Source: Singulisphaera sp. GP187
GTDB lineage: Bacteria; Planctomycetota; Planctomycetia; Isosphaerales; Isosphaeraceae
Assembly (NCBI RefSeq): GCF_900129635.1
Contig: NZ_FSRB01000001.1
Coordinates: 5,235,501-5,299,500, forward strand
Direction of reading: 5' to 3'
Length of the DNA stretch: 64,000 bases
The notes under the pieces: model-generated
Seen by the model: only the letters and a program-made list of their open reading frames with translations
What the model was told of the DNA's origin: nothing
The model's database searches: none
In this document: in pieces, positions 14,369 to 22,627 of the stretch
Position numbering within the stretch: position 1 is the stretch's first letter
Layout: the number at the start of each line of letters is the position of its first letter
Program-made: the position numbers and the translations under genes

Positions 14369-15195
14369 AGCCGCTCCTTAAGTGAGGCCCATCGGCTCGG
14401 CTTCTTGATGCCGAGAGGGTTGAGTTCGTAGAAGAGCTTGAGGAATTCACGCTTCGCCTTACGCGGCGACCAGGGCTTGATCCGCTCGGGGAGATGCTTG
14501 TAGCGGAAGTGCCAACCGTCAACCACGGGGTCCATCAGGTCGCGAGCCTCAGTGCCCAATAGCACCTCGTCCGCATTCTTGATCGCCGGGTGGAACGGGT
14601 AGCCATCGGGGAACCCGAAAGCATTTGCGATGTGAACCATCAGCTTGTGCTCGATCTCGCGGTAGAAAGCGAACTCGGGTAGCTGTTTGAACGGCCGGGC
14701 CAGATCGCAGATGAACGCCTCGGTCGTGTCGTGCATCAGCGCGTGGTATTGAAGCTCCTCGCTCCAAAATTCGCCGTAAAGCACCCTCTTTAAGCCAAAC
14801 CAATGTTCCGATCGATCCTGAGCCGGGTGGGTCTCAGCCACTCGCCGAGCCACCCTGACTGAGTGCTCAGCAACCGAGTAGAACTCAGAGACGTGCCCAT
14901 TGAAGCGGCACATGTGCGCGAGAGCGTGGGCGATGTCCTCGATCCTGAAGTCTTCCGGCCTCGGATCGAGCAGGTGGAACTTGACGCCGGTTCGCGTCTG
15001 AATCCAGTCGCCGATCCGCTTCTGGCCCCAAGGATCGACGTTGACGGCACCGTAGACTGCGGGCTTCCCAGAGTCTTCAATGAACTCGGTGTGGGCGGCT
15101 TCCGCCTTCTCGGCATCGGACGCAGCTATCTCGGAGAGCGCTTTCCTGCGATTGAAATCGTTGATCTGGCGTTCGGTGCGATTAATAAAAAACAT
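14317..15195 (-). CDS. YfbR-like HD-domain 5'-deoxynucleotidase
   Basis: A 292-residue protein. After about 55 N-terminal residues it shows the YfbR-type pattern: Gly-Asp-Trp-Ile-Gln-Thr-x-Thr-Gly, Phe-x-x-Leu-Asp-Pro, Asp-Ile-Ala-His-Ala-Leu, Val-Ala-Glu-His-Ser, then the metal-binding His-Asp in Ala-Leu-Met-His-Asp-x-x-Glu-Ala-Phe with the following Asp-Leu. Members hydrolyse deoxynucleoside mono- or triphosphates; phage versions tune dNTP pools. AAGGA precedes the ATG. It is immediately downstream of the DUF5664 gene, giving two nucleotide hydrolases in a row. Confidence 0.8.
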   Translation of the reverse strand: MFFINRTERQINDFNRRKALSEIAASDAEKAEAAHTEFIEDSGKPAVYGAVNVDPWGQKRIGDWIQTRTGVKFHLLDPRPEDFRIEDIAHALAHMCRFNGHVSEFYSVAEHSVRVARRVAETHPAQDRSEHWFGLKRVLYGEFWSEELQYHALMHDTTEAFICDLARPFKQLPEFAFYREIEHKLMVHIANAFGFPDGYPFHPAIKNADEVLLGTEARDLMDPVVDGWHFRYKHLPERIKPWSPRKAKREFLKLFYELNPLGIKKPSRWASLKERLCSAFRFPRLCVFLAAE

Positions 15196-15255
15196 CAGTG
15201 GATTCCTTGGTGAAGTTGCGACGGCCCGGTCACAAGACCGGGTCGTCGTTCGTGG

Positions 15256-16320
15256 TTAGTTGACGGGGGATTTGTTGCCGTAGGGGTCGACGGGGATGTG
15301 GCTCTCGGTACGCGGCCCGCGATTCCTCTTGAAGTAGACTCGCTCGCCGTCGTTGAACACGGTCCAGATTTCGTCTTTGGCTGGCGTGGGTTTGCCTGCG
15401 TCCGGCTCGACTCGGGTCGGAACTCCGTAGACATTCGCGTTCGTCGATCCGGGTCGCCAATCAACCGGCAGGTGGTCGTACTGCGTTCGGTGCTGATGAT
15501 CGAGGGGATGACTTCCAGTCGGGTCGACGTAGTGAGCCGGGCCGGTCTCCTGCGAAATGACGATAAACCCCTCACTGTCGACTTCGACCTCGCCCCGGCC
15601 CTTGATCTTGAACGTGCCCCAGGCGGTAGCGAGCGACTCAGCAGGATCGGCAAGCCTACATTTGGACCCGCAAGCGGCCCCGAGCGACGTAATACTGCAC
15701 GTTTCGCAGCGACCTTCCACGATGTTAAACTGGCAATCAGTGGCGATCATGTCTGGCTTTGATTCGATGATCGCCTTCCTTAAGGACTCGCGGGCCTCAT
15801 CCGTCATATCCTTGACGACCACGAACTTGGGATGTTCGCGGTTATTGAGGATCGCCTGAACCTCCGGCATGTCCGCCAGCGTCCAGTTGAACAGTTGTTC
15901 AAACTCGCCAGCCTGGCGTTTGGCGTCCCGCTCCGGTTTGCCACGCTCCAGTTCGGCGATCACGGCTGGAGTCATCGTGGCTCCCGGCCCAAGCATGTGC
16001 GGCTCACAAAGTTCCGGCTTGAGCACAGCGTTCTGTGCGGCAACGAGCGCACCCCAGGCGACCTTCTCAAGATGAGGTTCAGTCCGGTCGCCGAGGATAT
16101 AACGCATCAAGTGGAACGCGACATGATTAAGCGTTTCGTGTTGCGGCATTCCGAGCATGTAATTGAGCCGGCCGTACTTCGTTCCGCCGCCCCCGGCCAC
16201 TCGGAGCATTCCCATAAGCCCCATGAGCGGCGCGGAGCAGAAATCCAAGTGAGCCACGTCGGCGCTGCGAACGGCCCCGGTGTCGAAATTCGAGTCGGCG
16301 ATCTTCTTTGAATCTGACAT
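15256..16320 (-). CDS. DUF5664 protein (dATP/dGTP diphosphohydrolase-type N-terminal domain)
   Basis: A 354-residue protein. Residues about 20-85 match the DUF5664 pattern: Gly-x-x-Lys-Tyr-Gly-x-x-Asn-Tyr-x-x-Gly, then a His-x-x-Arg-Tyr helix, acidic residues and a Trp-Gly-Ala-Leu-Val-Ala-Ala-Gln-Asn helix. The family is annotated as an N-terminal dATP/dGTP diphosphohydrolase domain found in phages. The C-terminal half has a Cys cluster (Cys-x-x-Cys and two more) that may bind zinc, then a Pro-rich tail. The ATG at 16320 has GAGG upstream; the longer frame to 16380 would run through an operator-like palindrome and is less likely. Confidence 0.72.
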   Translation of the reverse strand: MSDSKKIADSNFDTGAVRSADVAHLDFCSAPLMGLMGMLRVAGGGGTKYGRLNYMLGMPQHETLNHVAFHLMRYILGDRTEPHLEKVAWGALVAAQNAVLKPELCEPHMLGPGATMTPAVIAELERGKPERDAKRQAGEFEQLFNWTLADMPEVQAILNNREHPKFVVVKDMTDEARESLRKAIIESKPDMIATDCQFNIVEGRCETCSITSLGAACGSKCRLADPAESLATAWGTFKIKGRGEVEVDSEGFIVISQETGPAHYVDPTGSHPLDHQHRTQYDHLPVDWRPGSTNANVYGVPTRVEPDAGKPTPAKDEIWTVFNDGERVYFKRNRGPRTESHIPVDPYGNKSPVN

Positions 16321-16349
16321 CTGTCGTACCTCAAGGTGTGGAAAAGCAA

Positions 16350-16368
16350 AATTGTCAGTCTGAAGAAT
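16350..16368. repeat. Dispersed 19-base palindrome, copy 3
   Basis: AATTGTCAGTCTGAAGAAT followed by CGGG. It sits between the stop of the sigma-factor gene (16373) and the preferred start of the DUF5664 gene (16320), 30 bases upstream of that start. The intergenic placement favours a regulatory site. Confidence 0.7.
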
Positions 16369-16372
16369 CGGG

Positions 16373-17155
16373 TTATGCACACTCGGCTACGGGGTGGCGG
16401 ATCGCCGTGAGATGCTGGCGGATCTTCTGAGTGGCGTTAGAGCGGATCGACCGAACCTCGGATTCGTCCATCGAGTTCATCCAGGCAAATTTCCAGACGC
16501 TTTGCTTGGGTCGTCCGCCAAGGCCGTTCAGGCGACTCATCACGAGGCACTCGATCGCGGACAGGCTTCGGAAGGCCGAGCGGATCGCCTCTCTGTATGA
16601 TGCGGAAGACTCTTCGCCGATCAGGACTTGAGCCGGATCAACCCACCGCTCTTCGCAGACCGGGGCATCGCCCTGGCTTCCGGGGCCGATTTGCGTCGTG
16701 CCGTCACCAGTCCGCATGATGTCGCCCATCGTCTTCAGTCGACGGGCCGAAATCGCCCCATTTTCGGCCTCAGCCTGGTATTCTTTGATCCGGCACGAGC
16801 TATTCCGTGGCGACTGGACAGTGCGGGCTCGGTCGCGGATCGAACACAGTTCGCGATCGACGATCACGGCGGCAAAAGTGATGTACTTGCCTCGCTCTGG
16901 GGTCCACTTATGATCACGCTTCGCGACCGCAGCCCAGAGTTCCGACAAGATGTCCTCGTGGTCGAAGTTGACTAGCTCACGAGGCTTCAGGGTCTTGGCG
17001 AATTCGTTGACCTTGCGGACGAGGAAAGGCCAGATCGACCGGATCCGCTCCTCGGGGGTCGCCGAAGCCGCCTTTTCGGTGCTCAGAAACTCATGTTCGG
17101 CCCCGTAGGCGTAGAAGAGGGGCCGTCGATCGCGAAGCCGCTCACTCTTGCTCAT
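16373..17155 (-). CDS. Phage sigma-70 family RNA polymerase sigma factor
   Basis: A 260-residue protein. Residues about 30-110 look like sigma region 2: a Trp-Pro-Phe-Leu-Val-Arg-Lys segment, Phe-Asp-His-Glu-Asp-Ile-Leu-Ser-Glu-Leu-Trp-Ala and an aromatic-basic stretch that would melt the -10 element. Residues about 190-250 resemble region 4, with a Leu-Ser-Ala-Ile-Glu-Cys start and a terminal basic helix. A long linker separates them. GAGGGC precedes the ATG at 17155, which overlaps the upstream nuclease gene by 14 bases. It could direct host RNA polymerase to phage promoters; the recurrent TTGGGTA element is the natural candidate target. Confidence 0.68.
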   Translation of the reverse strand: MSKSERLRDRRPLFYAYGAEHEFLSTEKAASATPEERIRSIWPFLVRKVNEFAKTLKPRELVNFDHEDILSELWAAVAKRDHKWTPERGKYITFAAVIVDRELCSIRDRARTVQSPRNSSCRIKEYQAEAENGAISARRLKTMGDIMRTGDGTTQIGPGSQGDAPVCEERWVDPAQVLIGEESSASYREAIRSAFRSLSAIECLVMSRLNGLGGRPKQSVWKFAWMNSMDESEVRSIRSNATQKIRQHLTAIRHPVAECA

Positions 17156-17504
17156 AAAAGCCCTCGGTTGCGTCAATTTCCGTGTCCGACTTGACCAGTT
17201 CGGCGTTGATAGTGGCGAGGTCGTCGACATGAAGGCACAAAAGGAAGCCCTTTTTGCCCTTTTCGGCGATGCAGACCAAGGGAATCTTCCCTTCGGCCTT
17301 GGCGAGCTTCACTGTTGCGTCGTACAGGGTGAAAATCGCGTGTTTTTCGCGGTATTTGATCTCGATGAACAGCTTCGGATGTTTCGTGTCCGAAGCTGTC
17401 TCGTCGGCCCGCCCTGAAGACCCGGAAAGCCGCTGCCGGAGGCTTCCGAATCGGGCCGCAACCCTCCGCTCAATGGCTTTCCAGGTCTTCGTGGGCTTTG
17501 CCAT
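17142..17504 (-). CDS. PDDEXK-like nuclease, Holliday junction resolvase-type
   Basis: A 120-residue protein. The N-terminal segment Glu-x-x-Val-Ala-x-x-Phe-Gly, then Arg-Leu-Ser-Gly-Ser-Ser-Gly-Arg, an Asp, and Phe-Ile-Glu-Ile-Lys-Tyr-Arg match the E...D...ExK core of small archaeal-type resolvases and related phage nucleases. Such enzymes cut branched DNA during recombination and packaging. AAGGTGAG lies upstream of the ATG. It is encoded with recombination and replication genes, consistent with that role. Confidence 0.65.
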   Translation of the reverse strand: MAKPTKTWKAIERRVAARFGSLRQRLSGSSGRADETASDTKHPKLFIEIKYREKHAIFTLYDATVKLAKAEGKIPLVCIAEKGKKGFLLCLHVDDLATINAELVKSDTEIDATEGFYEQE

Positions 17505-17510
17505 CGCGGC

Positions 17511-17732
17511 TCACCTTGTTTTGTTGTCATCAAGAATCAGAACGCGCACGTTAGATGCGACGATTGCATTGGTTAGAGCCTCAGCAAGATCCTCTGCCTC
17601 ATAAAGAGTTGCGATCTTGTGCTTACTGATGAACTCCTCGTACTCGACTCCAGACCAATCTTTGGACGATTTTGCTTCCTTGATTTTGTCTTCCTGTCCA
17701 GGCTTGGGCAGTTCCGCGACAACGCTAAACAT
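17511..17732 (-). CDS. Hypothetical protein
   Basis: A 73-residue charged protein, mostly helical, ending in a short beta-type stretch Val-Leu-Ile-Leu-Asp-Asp. No recognised family. The ATG at 17732 has GGAG eight bases upstream. It is tightly packed between its neighbours (4 bases to the upstream stop, 6 to the next start). Confidence 0.5.
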   Translation of the reverse strand: MFSVVAELPKPGQEDKIKEAKSSKDWSGVEYEEFISKHKIATLYEAEDLAEALTNAIVASNVRVLILDDNKTR

Positions 17733-17736
17733 TGCA

Positions 17737-18150
17737 TTACTCCGATGCAAGCCAGTCGAAGAGATCCTTAAGCTCACTCAAGTCGACTTCGTAGGGGCCG
17801 CTTAAGAGGTTGACCCTAATGACGCCTTCAACCATCGTCTGGCCGTCGTCAAACAGCTTGACATAAGTGAGGACGCCTTCAGCCTGGAAGGTGATAACAA
17901 GTTCCCGGTTGGAATCCGGGTCTTTGTAAAGCACCTCGATGGTTCCGTTAGGGTTCAGCGACACGACCGGCATCGGCAGGTGCTCGGCCAGGTCTTCGAG
18001 AAGCAAGTCGACCCCGCCCTCATAAACGTCAGACACGTTGTCGGCGACGTCGCCCCGGAGCGGGAGTCCTTGGACGCCGTCCCAATCGAACTCCATCAAC
18101 CGAAGTTGCTGGAGTGATTCAAGAACGGCTGTCCGACTGTTCGTTTCCAC
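17737..18150 (-). CDS. Hypothetical protein with Asp-Trp-Asp-Gly motif
   Basis: A 137-residue acidic protein. Near residue 22 it has Phe-Asp-Trp-Asp-Gly followed by Leu-Pro-Leu, a motif seen in several uncharacterised small bacterial proteins, then an alternating strand region. The GTG at 18150 has AGGAG upstream and lies three bases past the preceding stop. Function unknown. Confidence 0.5.
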   Translation of the reverse strand: METNSRTAVLESLQQLRLMEFDWDGVQGLPLRGDVADNVSDVYEGGVDLLLEDLAEHLPMPVVSLNPNGTIEVLYKDPDSNRELVITFQAEGVLTYVKLFDDGQTMVEGVIRVNLLSGPYEVDLSELKDLFDWLASE

Positions 18151-18153
18151 GGC

Positions 18154-18366
18154 TCAAGCTCCTGAAGACTCAGTGGTGATATTTCCGGTAACGAACCGAG
18201 TCCACGACCCAACGCTAAACGCCGCCATGACGTGACCGCTTTCAATATCACGCGGCTTGGTGAGAAACAGAAGGTCGCCGTTCTGATTCACAGAGGCGAA
18301 CACATCCCCGTTAACCGTGACCGTATCGCCTTCGTTTTCTCCGGCAAGAAACACAACATATATCAC
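18154..18366 (-). CDS. Small hypothetical protein
   Basis: A 70-residue, mostly beta-predicted protein without a recognised domain. The GTG start at 18366 has AAGGAG eight bases upstream; the stop precedes the next GTG by three bases. It is part of the compact leftward operon. Confidence 0.45.
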   Translation of the reverse strand: MIYVVFLAGENEGDTVTVNGDVFASVNQNGDLLFLTKPRDIESGHVMAAFSVGSWTRFVTGNITTESSGA

Positions 18367-18369
18367 GAA

Positions 18370-19563
18370 TCAGGCTCCTTCGCCGGTTCGGATTCCCCCG
18401 CCCTGCCCTGGCTGATAGCCGTTGGGATAGCGGGCGTCCAGCTTCCGCATGTTGGTCTTGATGGCCTCCTCCACGCTGGAGTTGGCGACGATGAGGATCT
18501 TGTTCACCGCGAAGAGCACGCTGATGATCCGCTCAACCTGCTTCTCGACGGGCTGCTCGCGGCGCTGATACCGAAGCTTCTTGTAGGCGTTTGCCAGAAG
18601 GCCGGCATTGGTCTGAGCAGAGAGCAGAGTGTTGAAGATCAGCCCGCCGAGATAGGACGTGATCCGGGGGTTGCCAAGCACGACCTGAGGGTCGTTGCTC
18701 GCGAGGATGTTCGCCAGCGCGGCAAGCTCGTCACCATCAGTGACGCGGATCAACTCCAGGTCTTCAGTGATCTCGGACAGCGGGTTCAGTCCCCAGGCGT
18801 CGAGCGCCCAGGCACCGCAGAACAGGATGTCGCCGCACTCGTCGATCAGCTTGGTGCGGGCATCGCCGAAGAAGGTGGTAGGGCCGTGCTGGATGAAGAG
18901 TTCGCCGAGTTCCGCCACTTCCCCGATGAATTCGGTGATCGCCTGGTCGATCTCCTCTTGGCCGCGCATCCGGCCACCGTGCTGCTTCTGGTACCGCTCG
19001 TCCTCGGTTAGATTCTCGTTATCGACGACGGTGGCCAACCTCGGGCCTCTTTCGTAGTCGAAGGGCCGACACTTCGTCTTCCGCCAGGCCAGGTAGTCTG
19101 GCCAAGCCAAAGCGTTCAGGGTCTCGCCGGCCGTGTTGATCAGTTCGACGGGCTCTGGAGCCGCCGAGATGGGCTGACCGCTGGCTCCAACCAACATCGA
19201 GGGGCCTGACACCGGGCCATGTCCACCGCCGATACGGACCGATCGAGCCGGACCATTGTCGTCCGCCGGAATCTGGACGCGATCCTGCCGCTCGTGCCTC
19301 AGTCTCGCCGGACGCACATCCTTCAGGACAATGCCGCCTGGAGTCCTTCCTCCGGAATGCTCAGCCTCAACCTCATCCTCGGCCAGGCCGACCAGCTTGA
19401 GCGTGCTCGCGGCCCTCGGATCGATGGCCGGCTTACCGTCATAAGCGACGGTGAACTTGGGAGCAGGGTCCGGCTGCGTGTTCGGAGCGATCCCAATCCG
19501 AACCGTTGGGACCGGCGCGCCGTCGTCTTCAAAGCGGTGAATCTCGTGATCATCGACGTGCAT
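18370..19563 (-). CDS. MazG-like NTP pyrophosphohydrolase with N-terminal extension
   Basis: A 397-residue protein. The C-terminal half (about 205-385) has the all-alpha NTP pyrophosphohydrolase signature: Glu215-x-x-x-Glu219, Glu242-x-x-Asp245, and a terminal Lys-Leu-x-x-Arg-Tyr-Pro-x-Gly-Tyr. These acidic residues bind magnesium. Such enzymes hydrolyse dNTPs or alarmone-like nucleotides; phage copies can counter starvation signals or shape dNTP pools. The N-terminal 200 residues are Pro/Asp-rich with unknown function. It starts at the last base of the upstream gene with GGAGAG upstream. It is the third nucleotide hydrolase in this module. Confidence 0.75.
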   Translation of the reverse strand: MHVDDHEIHRFEDDGAPVPTVRIGIAPNTQPDPAPKFTVAYDGKPAIDPRAASTLKLVGLAEDEVEAEHSGGRTPGGIVLKDVRPARLRHERQDRVQIPADDNGPARSVRIGGGHGPVSGPSMLVGASGQPISAAPEPVELINTAGETLNALAWPDYLAWRKTKCRPFDYERGPRLATVVDNENLTEDERYQKQHGGRMRGQEEIDQAITEFIGEVAELGELFIQHGPTTFFGDARTKLIDECGDILFCGAWALDAWGLNPLSEITEDLELIRVTDGDELAALANILASNDPQVVLGNPRITSYLGGLIFNTLLSAQTNAGLLANAYKKLRYQRREQPVEKQVERIISVLFAVNKILIVANSSVEEAIKTNMRKLDARYPNGYQPGQGGGIRTGEGA

Positions 19564-19802
19564 CAGGAAGCTCTCCGGATGGAATACTTGGTGGCTTTTC
19601 CGCTCTTGGACCGGACCTTTTCGTTGCTGACCTGCCGTCCCAGGTCACACAAAAGGCTGTTGATGGTTCGTTGGCTCCAGGGATCGTCGGTTGTTGCCGT
19701 GAGATCCTGGATTTCCTCGATACTCATGCCCTCGGTTGGGGCGTCAGACAGGATGCGGAGCATTCGGGCGAGGTCGTCTTGGTGGGTCGGCTTCGCGATC
19801 AT
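19563..19802 (-). CDS. Small winged-helix-like protein
   Basis: A 79-residue protein with helices around an Ile-Glu-Glu-Ile segment and a Trp-Ser-Gln-Arg-Thr-Ile-Asn recognition-like helix, then Lys-Tyr-Ser near the end, as in small winged-helix DNA-binding proteins. It overlaps the upstream HTH gene by four bases and the downstream gene by one. A regulatory role is likely but not proven. Confidence 0.5.
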   Translation of the reverse strand: MIAKPTHQDDLARMLRILSDAPTEGMSIEEIQDLTATTDDPWSQRTINSLLCDLGRQVSNEKVRSKSGKATKYSIRRAS

Positions 19803-20047
19803 TTCGGCTCCGGGGTCACGATCTTGGCGAGGATGTGGGTGTACTGCGGGTTCGCAGACACGTACTTCACGATCTCGGCGTGGAGAACACGGCGCTCTTT
19901 CGAGCCAGGGATGGTGAAACCGGATAGGTCGCCCCGGTCGATCATCTTGCAGGCGGTGCGGTGGCTGACACCGAAGAGGATGGCCACGTCACCGGCCGTG
20001 TACTGTTCTTTCTTGGTGATGGTCGCTGGGTACTGATCGAGGTTCAT
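19799..20047 (-). CDS. Excisionase-type helix-turn-helix protein
   Basis: An 82-residue protein with a MerR/excisionase-type HTH: Tyr-Thr-Ala-Gly-Asp-Val-Ala, Phe-Gly-Val-Ser-His-Arg-Thr, Met-Ile-Asp-Arg-Gly-Asp-Leu, then Pro-Gly-Ser-Lys-Glu-Arg-Arg. These proteins are excision factors or regulators. The ATG at 20047 is preferred; a longer frame to 20125 would cover the 15-base TTGGGTA element at 20099-20113, which looks like a promoter for this gene. It could assist the serine recombinase in excision, but large serine recombinases use diverse directionality factors, so this is only a possibility. Confidence 0.6.
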   Translation of the reverse strand: MNLDQYPATITKKEQYTAGDVAILFGVSHRTACKMIDRGDLSGFTIPGSKERRVLHAEIVKYVSANPQYTHILAKIVTPEPK

Positions 20048-20098
20048 GGCTGGCTCGCATGCTAAAGTAAAGTTGCAGTTATCTCGAACCGCTGTTAC

Positions 20099-20113
20099 CT
20101 GATATGTACCCAA
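20099..20113 (-). promoter_or_regulatory. TTGGGTA element upstream of the HTH gene
   Basis: Minus strand TTGGGTACATATCAG, identical to the element before the major capsid gene (7787-7801). It lies about 50 bases upstream of the ATG at 20047 and after the antirepressor stop at 20151, so it could start a separate transcript inside the early module. Confidence 0.6.
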
Positions 20114-20150
20114 CCTTTTTGCCATCGACCGATAATCAGTTCCGTATTTC

Positions 20151-20993
20151 TCAGGAATATTGTTTAGTTCTCTTTTTCTTGTAGGACTGGAACAACTCGT
20201 TGTTCAGCTTGTCTTGCTCGAGTCTCCAACCGTGAATTACGCCGAACGAGTACGTGTTGATTGTCCTCCCGTCGTCCTCGCGTTTCCTGACAGGAACATT
20301 AATATGTCGAGAGAACGCTGAAACACTCCTCGCAATAGCCGGAATCATGAATTCCTGGAAAGGCCGTCCAGCCATATCTCTGAAGGGGTACTCGTCGTGG
20401 TACTCCTTAATTGTCATGTATTCGCTGGATTTGTCTGATGGAAAGAGCGTGGACGTCAGACGCTTCTCGATCGAGTCGTTTCTGAGCCCAACAGCTTTAA
20501 CCTCGTGCCCGAGAAGCCTGACTTGAGCTTGAAGCTCCTCGACGGATTCCTGCATGCGACCAAGGCGTTCCTCGGCATGCTTGTCTGTCGAAACAATTTC
20601 AAACAGAGGCTTTGTGTTGCCCGTGAACCAAGCCGCAAGGACCGCCTTGGCTTCCTTCTTGAAAACTTTCAGCTTCTCGCGGGCATCGATAGCGACCTTT
20701 GACGGCTTGATCGTCACGAGCCACATCGGCAGTGACTCAAGGTCGATCATCGCAAGTTCTTGCTGGCGACCACTTGCGTCGTGCGCTATGATCATCATTG
20801 CGCGAGCCCAGTCGTAGTCCGAGCTGCGAAGTTTAGTAATCTGGTTCTGTGTCGCGATTCCGAGGGCCTCGCACACACTCCGTAGGCTGACCCAAATCCG
20901 TCCATCTGAAGTCTGTACGGCTGTGATGTCACAACCGAAAAACTGGCGAGTCACGACCTGAATCACGGCATCAGAGCACTTGTGGATTTTCAT
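20151..20993 (-). CDS. Phage antirepressor (P22 Ant N-terminal-type)
   Basis: A 280-residue protein. The N-terminal ~120 residues match the P22_AR antirepressor domain: Trp-Val-Ser-Leu-Arg-Ser-Val-Cys-Glu-Ala-Leu-Gly, then Met-Ile-Asp-Leu-Glu-Ser-Leu-Pro-Met-Trp-Leu and Arg-Glu-Lys-Leu-x-x-Phe-Lys-Lys-Glu. A coiled-coil-like linker leads to a C-terminal domain of unknown type. Antirepressors bind and inactivate phage repressors and trigger lytic growth. The start overlaps the helicase stop by four bases. No repressor is recognisable in the window, so its partner is outside it or unrecognised. Confidence 0.78.
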   Translation of the reverse strand: MKIHKCSDAVIQVVTRQFFGCDITAVQTSDGRIWVSLRSVCEALGIATQNQITKLRSSDYDWARAMMIIAHDASGRQQELAMIDLESLPMWLVTIKPSKVAIDAREKLKVFKKEAKAVLAAWFTGNTKPLFEIVSTDKHAEERLGRMQESVEELQAQVRLLGHEVKAVGLRNDSIEKRLTSTLFPSDKSSEYMTIKEYHDEYPFRDMAGRPFQEFMIPAIARSVSAFSRHINVPVRKREDDGRTINTYSFGVIHGWRLEQDKLNNELFQSYKKKRTKQYS

Positions 20994-22627
20994 ACGAAAA
21001 GCTTCCCTTGGGATTTAGGCTTGATCGAATCGAGGTCGGTAATCGCAGCCTTCGCTTGGTCTCGCGACATAGCACGAGCGAGGTCGATATCAACTCCAGC
21101 GGACGCCAGAGCTTTGATTTGATTGTGCGTTGAGGCCCCAGCCTCCTCACGCTTCATGATCTTGCTGATCAGCTTCGATGCGCCCCACTTGCTCAACCCC
21201 TCCGGAACCGTGACTCCTTTGCTACGAAGCAGGCCGAGTTGGGCGGACGATGCTGGATTGGTGCCTCGCTTGTCGAGGTCGTACTTCCGGTTCAGCTTGA
21301 CGTCGAGAAGCTTCGAGACGCCGACCGGGTCATACTCGATCGCGGCGTACTGCGCCTCTTTCCCGGTGAGGTGGACCCGGTAAATCTTCCGTGTCCGCAC
21401 GATCTTCTCAGCCTCTTCAAGCACTTCCATCGGGTCGGTGTCGTCCTCAATGGATCGCTCCGACATGAGCTTGCGGGCTTCAACAAAGACTTCCTCGTCG
21501 ACCGAGCCATCATTAAACAAGTCAACAGTGCTACAGAGATCCTTGCATTCCTTGTCCGTCTGCCAGTCGAAGTCGATAATGAGGAGGTCGGTCTTGCCGG
21601 TGTCTGGTGATGGCCTTGTGCCGCGTCCGGCCATTTGGGCGTAACGGTATTGCTGGAGGGTGGGGCGAAGGATTCCCACCGCTTCAACTCTCGGACAATC
21701 CCAACCCTCGATCAGAAGTTCGCAGCAGACGATGATTTGGAATTCGCCGGCATTGAACACTTCGAGGTTCGCGTTCTTCTCGGTTTTCCCCATACCAAAG
21801 TTGCCGCTAGTCCCGGCGACGTAGCGTGCCGGGACACCTAGTTCGCTGCACACTTGGGCGAAAGCCATCGCGGAGCCGACATCCGGCGTAAAGACGACAG
21901 AGGGGCGGCGACCTGCTTCTTTGATAAACCCTCGGGCAAGCTGCTCGATCTTCGGCCCAATCCGTTCCTCAAGCTCGCCGATCGAGAAGTCGGAGCCGGC
22001 GAACGTAATCCCCTTTAGGTCGATCGCAACCGGGCATTCGCGGGTACGGATAGGGACCAGCCATTGTTCCCTGATCGCACGCCTTAGCGTGTACTCGTAT
22101 GCCTTGGTCTCGAATCTCGCCCCCAGATTCCGCTCGTCGCCGCGCCGAGGGGTCGCCGTGATCCCGAGTAGGTCGTATCCATCGAACCAGTTGAAGATCC
22201 GAGTGTATGAGTCAGTCAACGCGCGGTGGCATTCGTCGACAATAATGAGGTTAAAGGAACTAGGACTCCACCGCATGAGGCGATCAGCTTGGAGACTTTG
22301 AATCGACCCCACGACGACATCGGGTTGGCCGAAGTGGGCGGTGTGCTCGTGGGCGTCGTTCGCGGCCATCTCGATCGCGACATCGAAGCCGAATCGGTCG
22401 AAGGTCTTGTAAGCCTGCGTGATCAAGACCTCGCGGTGAGCCAAGAACAGGCACTTACGGCTATGTTCGATTGCCTGCTCAAAGCACATTCCAGCCAAAA
22501 CGGTCTTGCCGCTGCCAGTCGGCATCACGATCAGAGTGGACTTGCGTCCGGCGTCGAATTCGCCGAACGCTGCGTCCCTGGCCTCTCGCTGGTAGTCGCG
22601 GTAGCTAATTCCATGTCCGCTACTCAT
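20990..22627 (-). CDS. SF2 DNA helicase
   Basis: A 545-residue superfamily 2 helicase. Motif I Pro-Thr-Gly-Ser-Gly-Lys-Thr (about residue 40), motif II Val-Asp-Glu-Cys-His (about 135), motif III Thr-Ala-Thr-Pro, and motif VI Gln-Met-Ala-Gly-Arg-Gly-Thr-Arg are all intact, as in the type III restriction-like/Ssl2 group used by many phages as replicative or repair helicases. The C-terminal ~150 residues are basic and helical, possibly for DNA binding. The start lies inside the small basic protein gene upstream. With prim-pol and the annealing protein it forms the replication-recombination set. Confidence 0.85.
   Translation of the reverse strand: MSSGHGISYRDYQREARDAAFGEFDAGRKSTLIVMPTGSGKTVLAGMCFEQAIEHSRKCLFLAHREVLITQAYKTFDRFGFDVAIEMAANDAHEHTAHFGQPDVVVGSIQSLQADRLMRWSPSSFNLIIVDECHRALTDSYTRIFNWFDGYDLLGITATPRRGDERNLGARFETKAYEYTLRRAIREQWLVPIRTRECPVAIDLKGITFAGSDFSIGELEERIGPKIEQLARGFIKEAGRRPSVVFTPDVGSAMAFAQVCSELGVPARYVAGTSGNFGMGKTEKNANLEVFNAGEFQIIVCCELLIEGWDCPRVEAVGILRPTLQQYRYAQMAGRGTRPSPDTGKTDLLIIDFDWQTDKECKDLCSTVDLFNDGSVDEEVFVEARKLMSERSIEDDTDPMEVLEEAEKIVRTRKIYRVHLTGKEAQYAAIEYDPVGVSKLLDVKLNRKYDLDKRGTNPASSAQLGLLRSKGVTVPEGLSKWGASKLISKIMKREEAGASTHNQIKALASAGVDIDLARAMSRDQAKAAITDLDSIKPKSQGKLFV

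Noticed and set aside
17600..17660. A further hammerhead-like CTGATGA sequence near 17,625
   Set aside because: It is inside a coding region, and no GAAA core or closing stems I and III can be formed around it.
14317..19563. A 2-aminoadenine (Z) genome pathway suggested by HD, DUF5664 and MazG-like genes
   Set aside because: No PurZ-like adenylosuccinate synthetase and no DpoZ-type polymerase are visible in the window. The enzymes are also common in phages with ordinary DNA. The left arm outside the window could change this.
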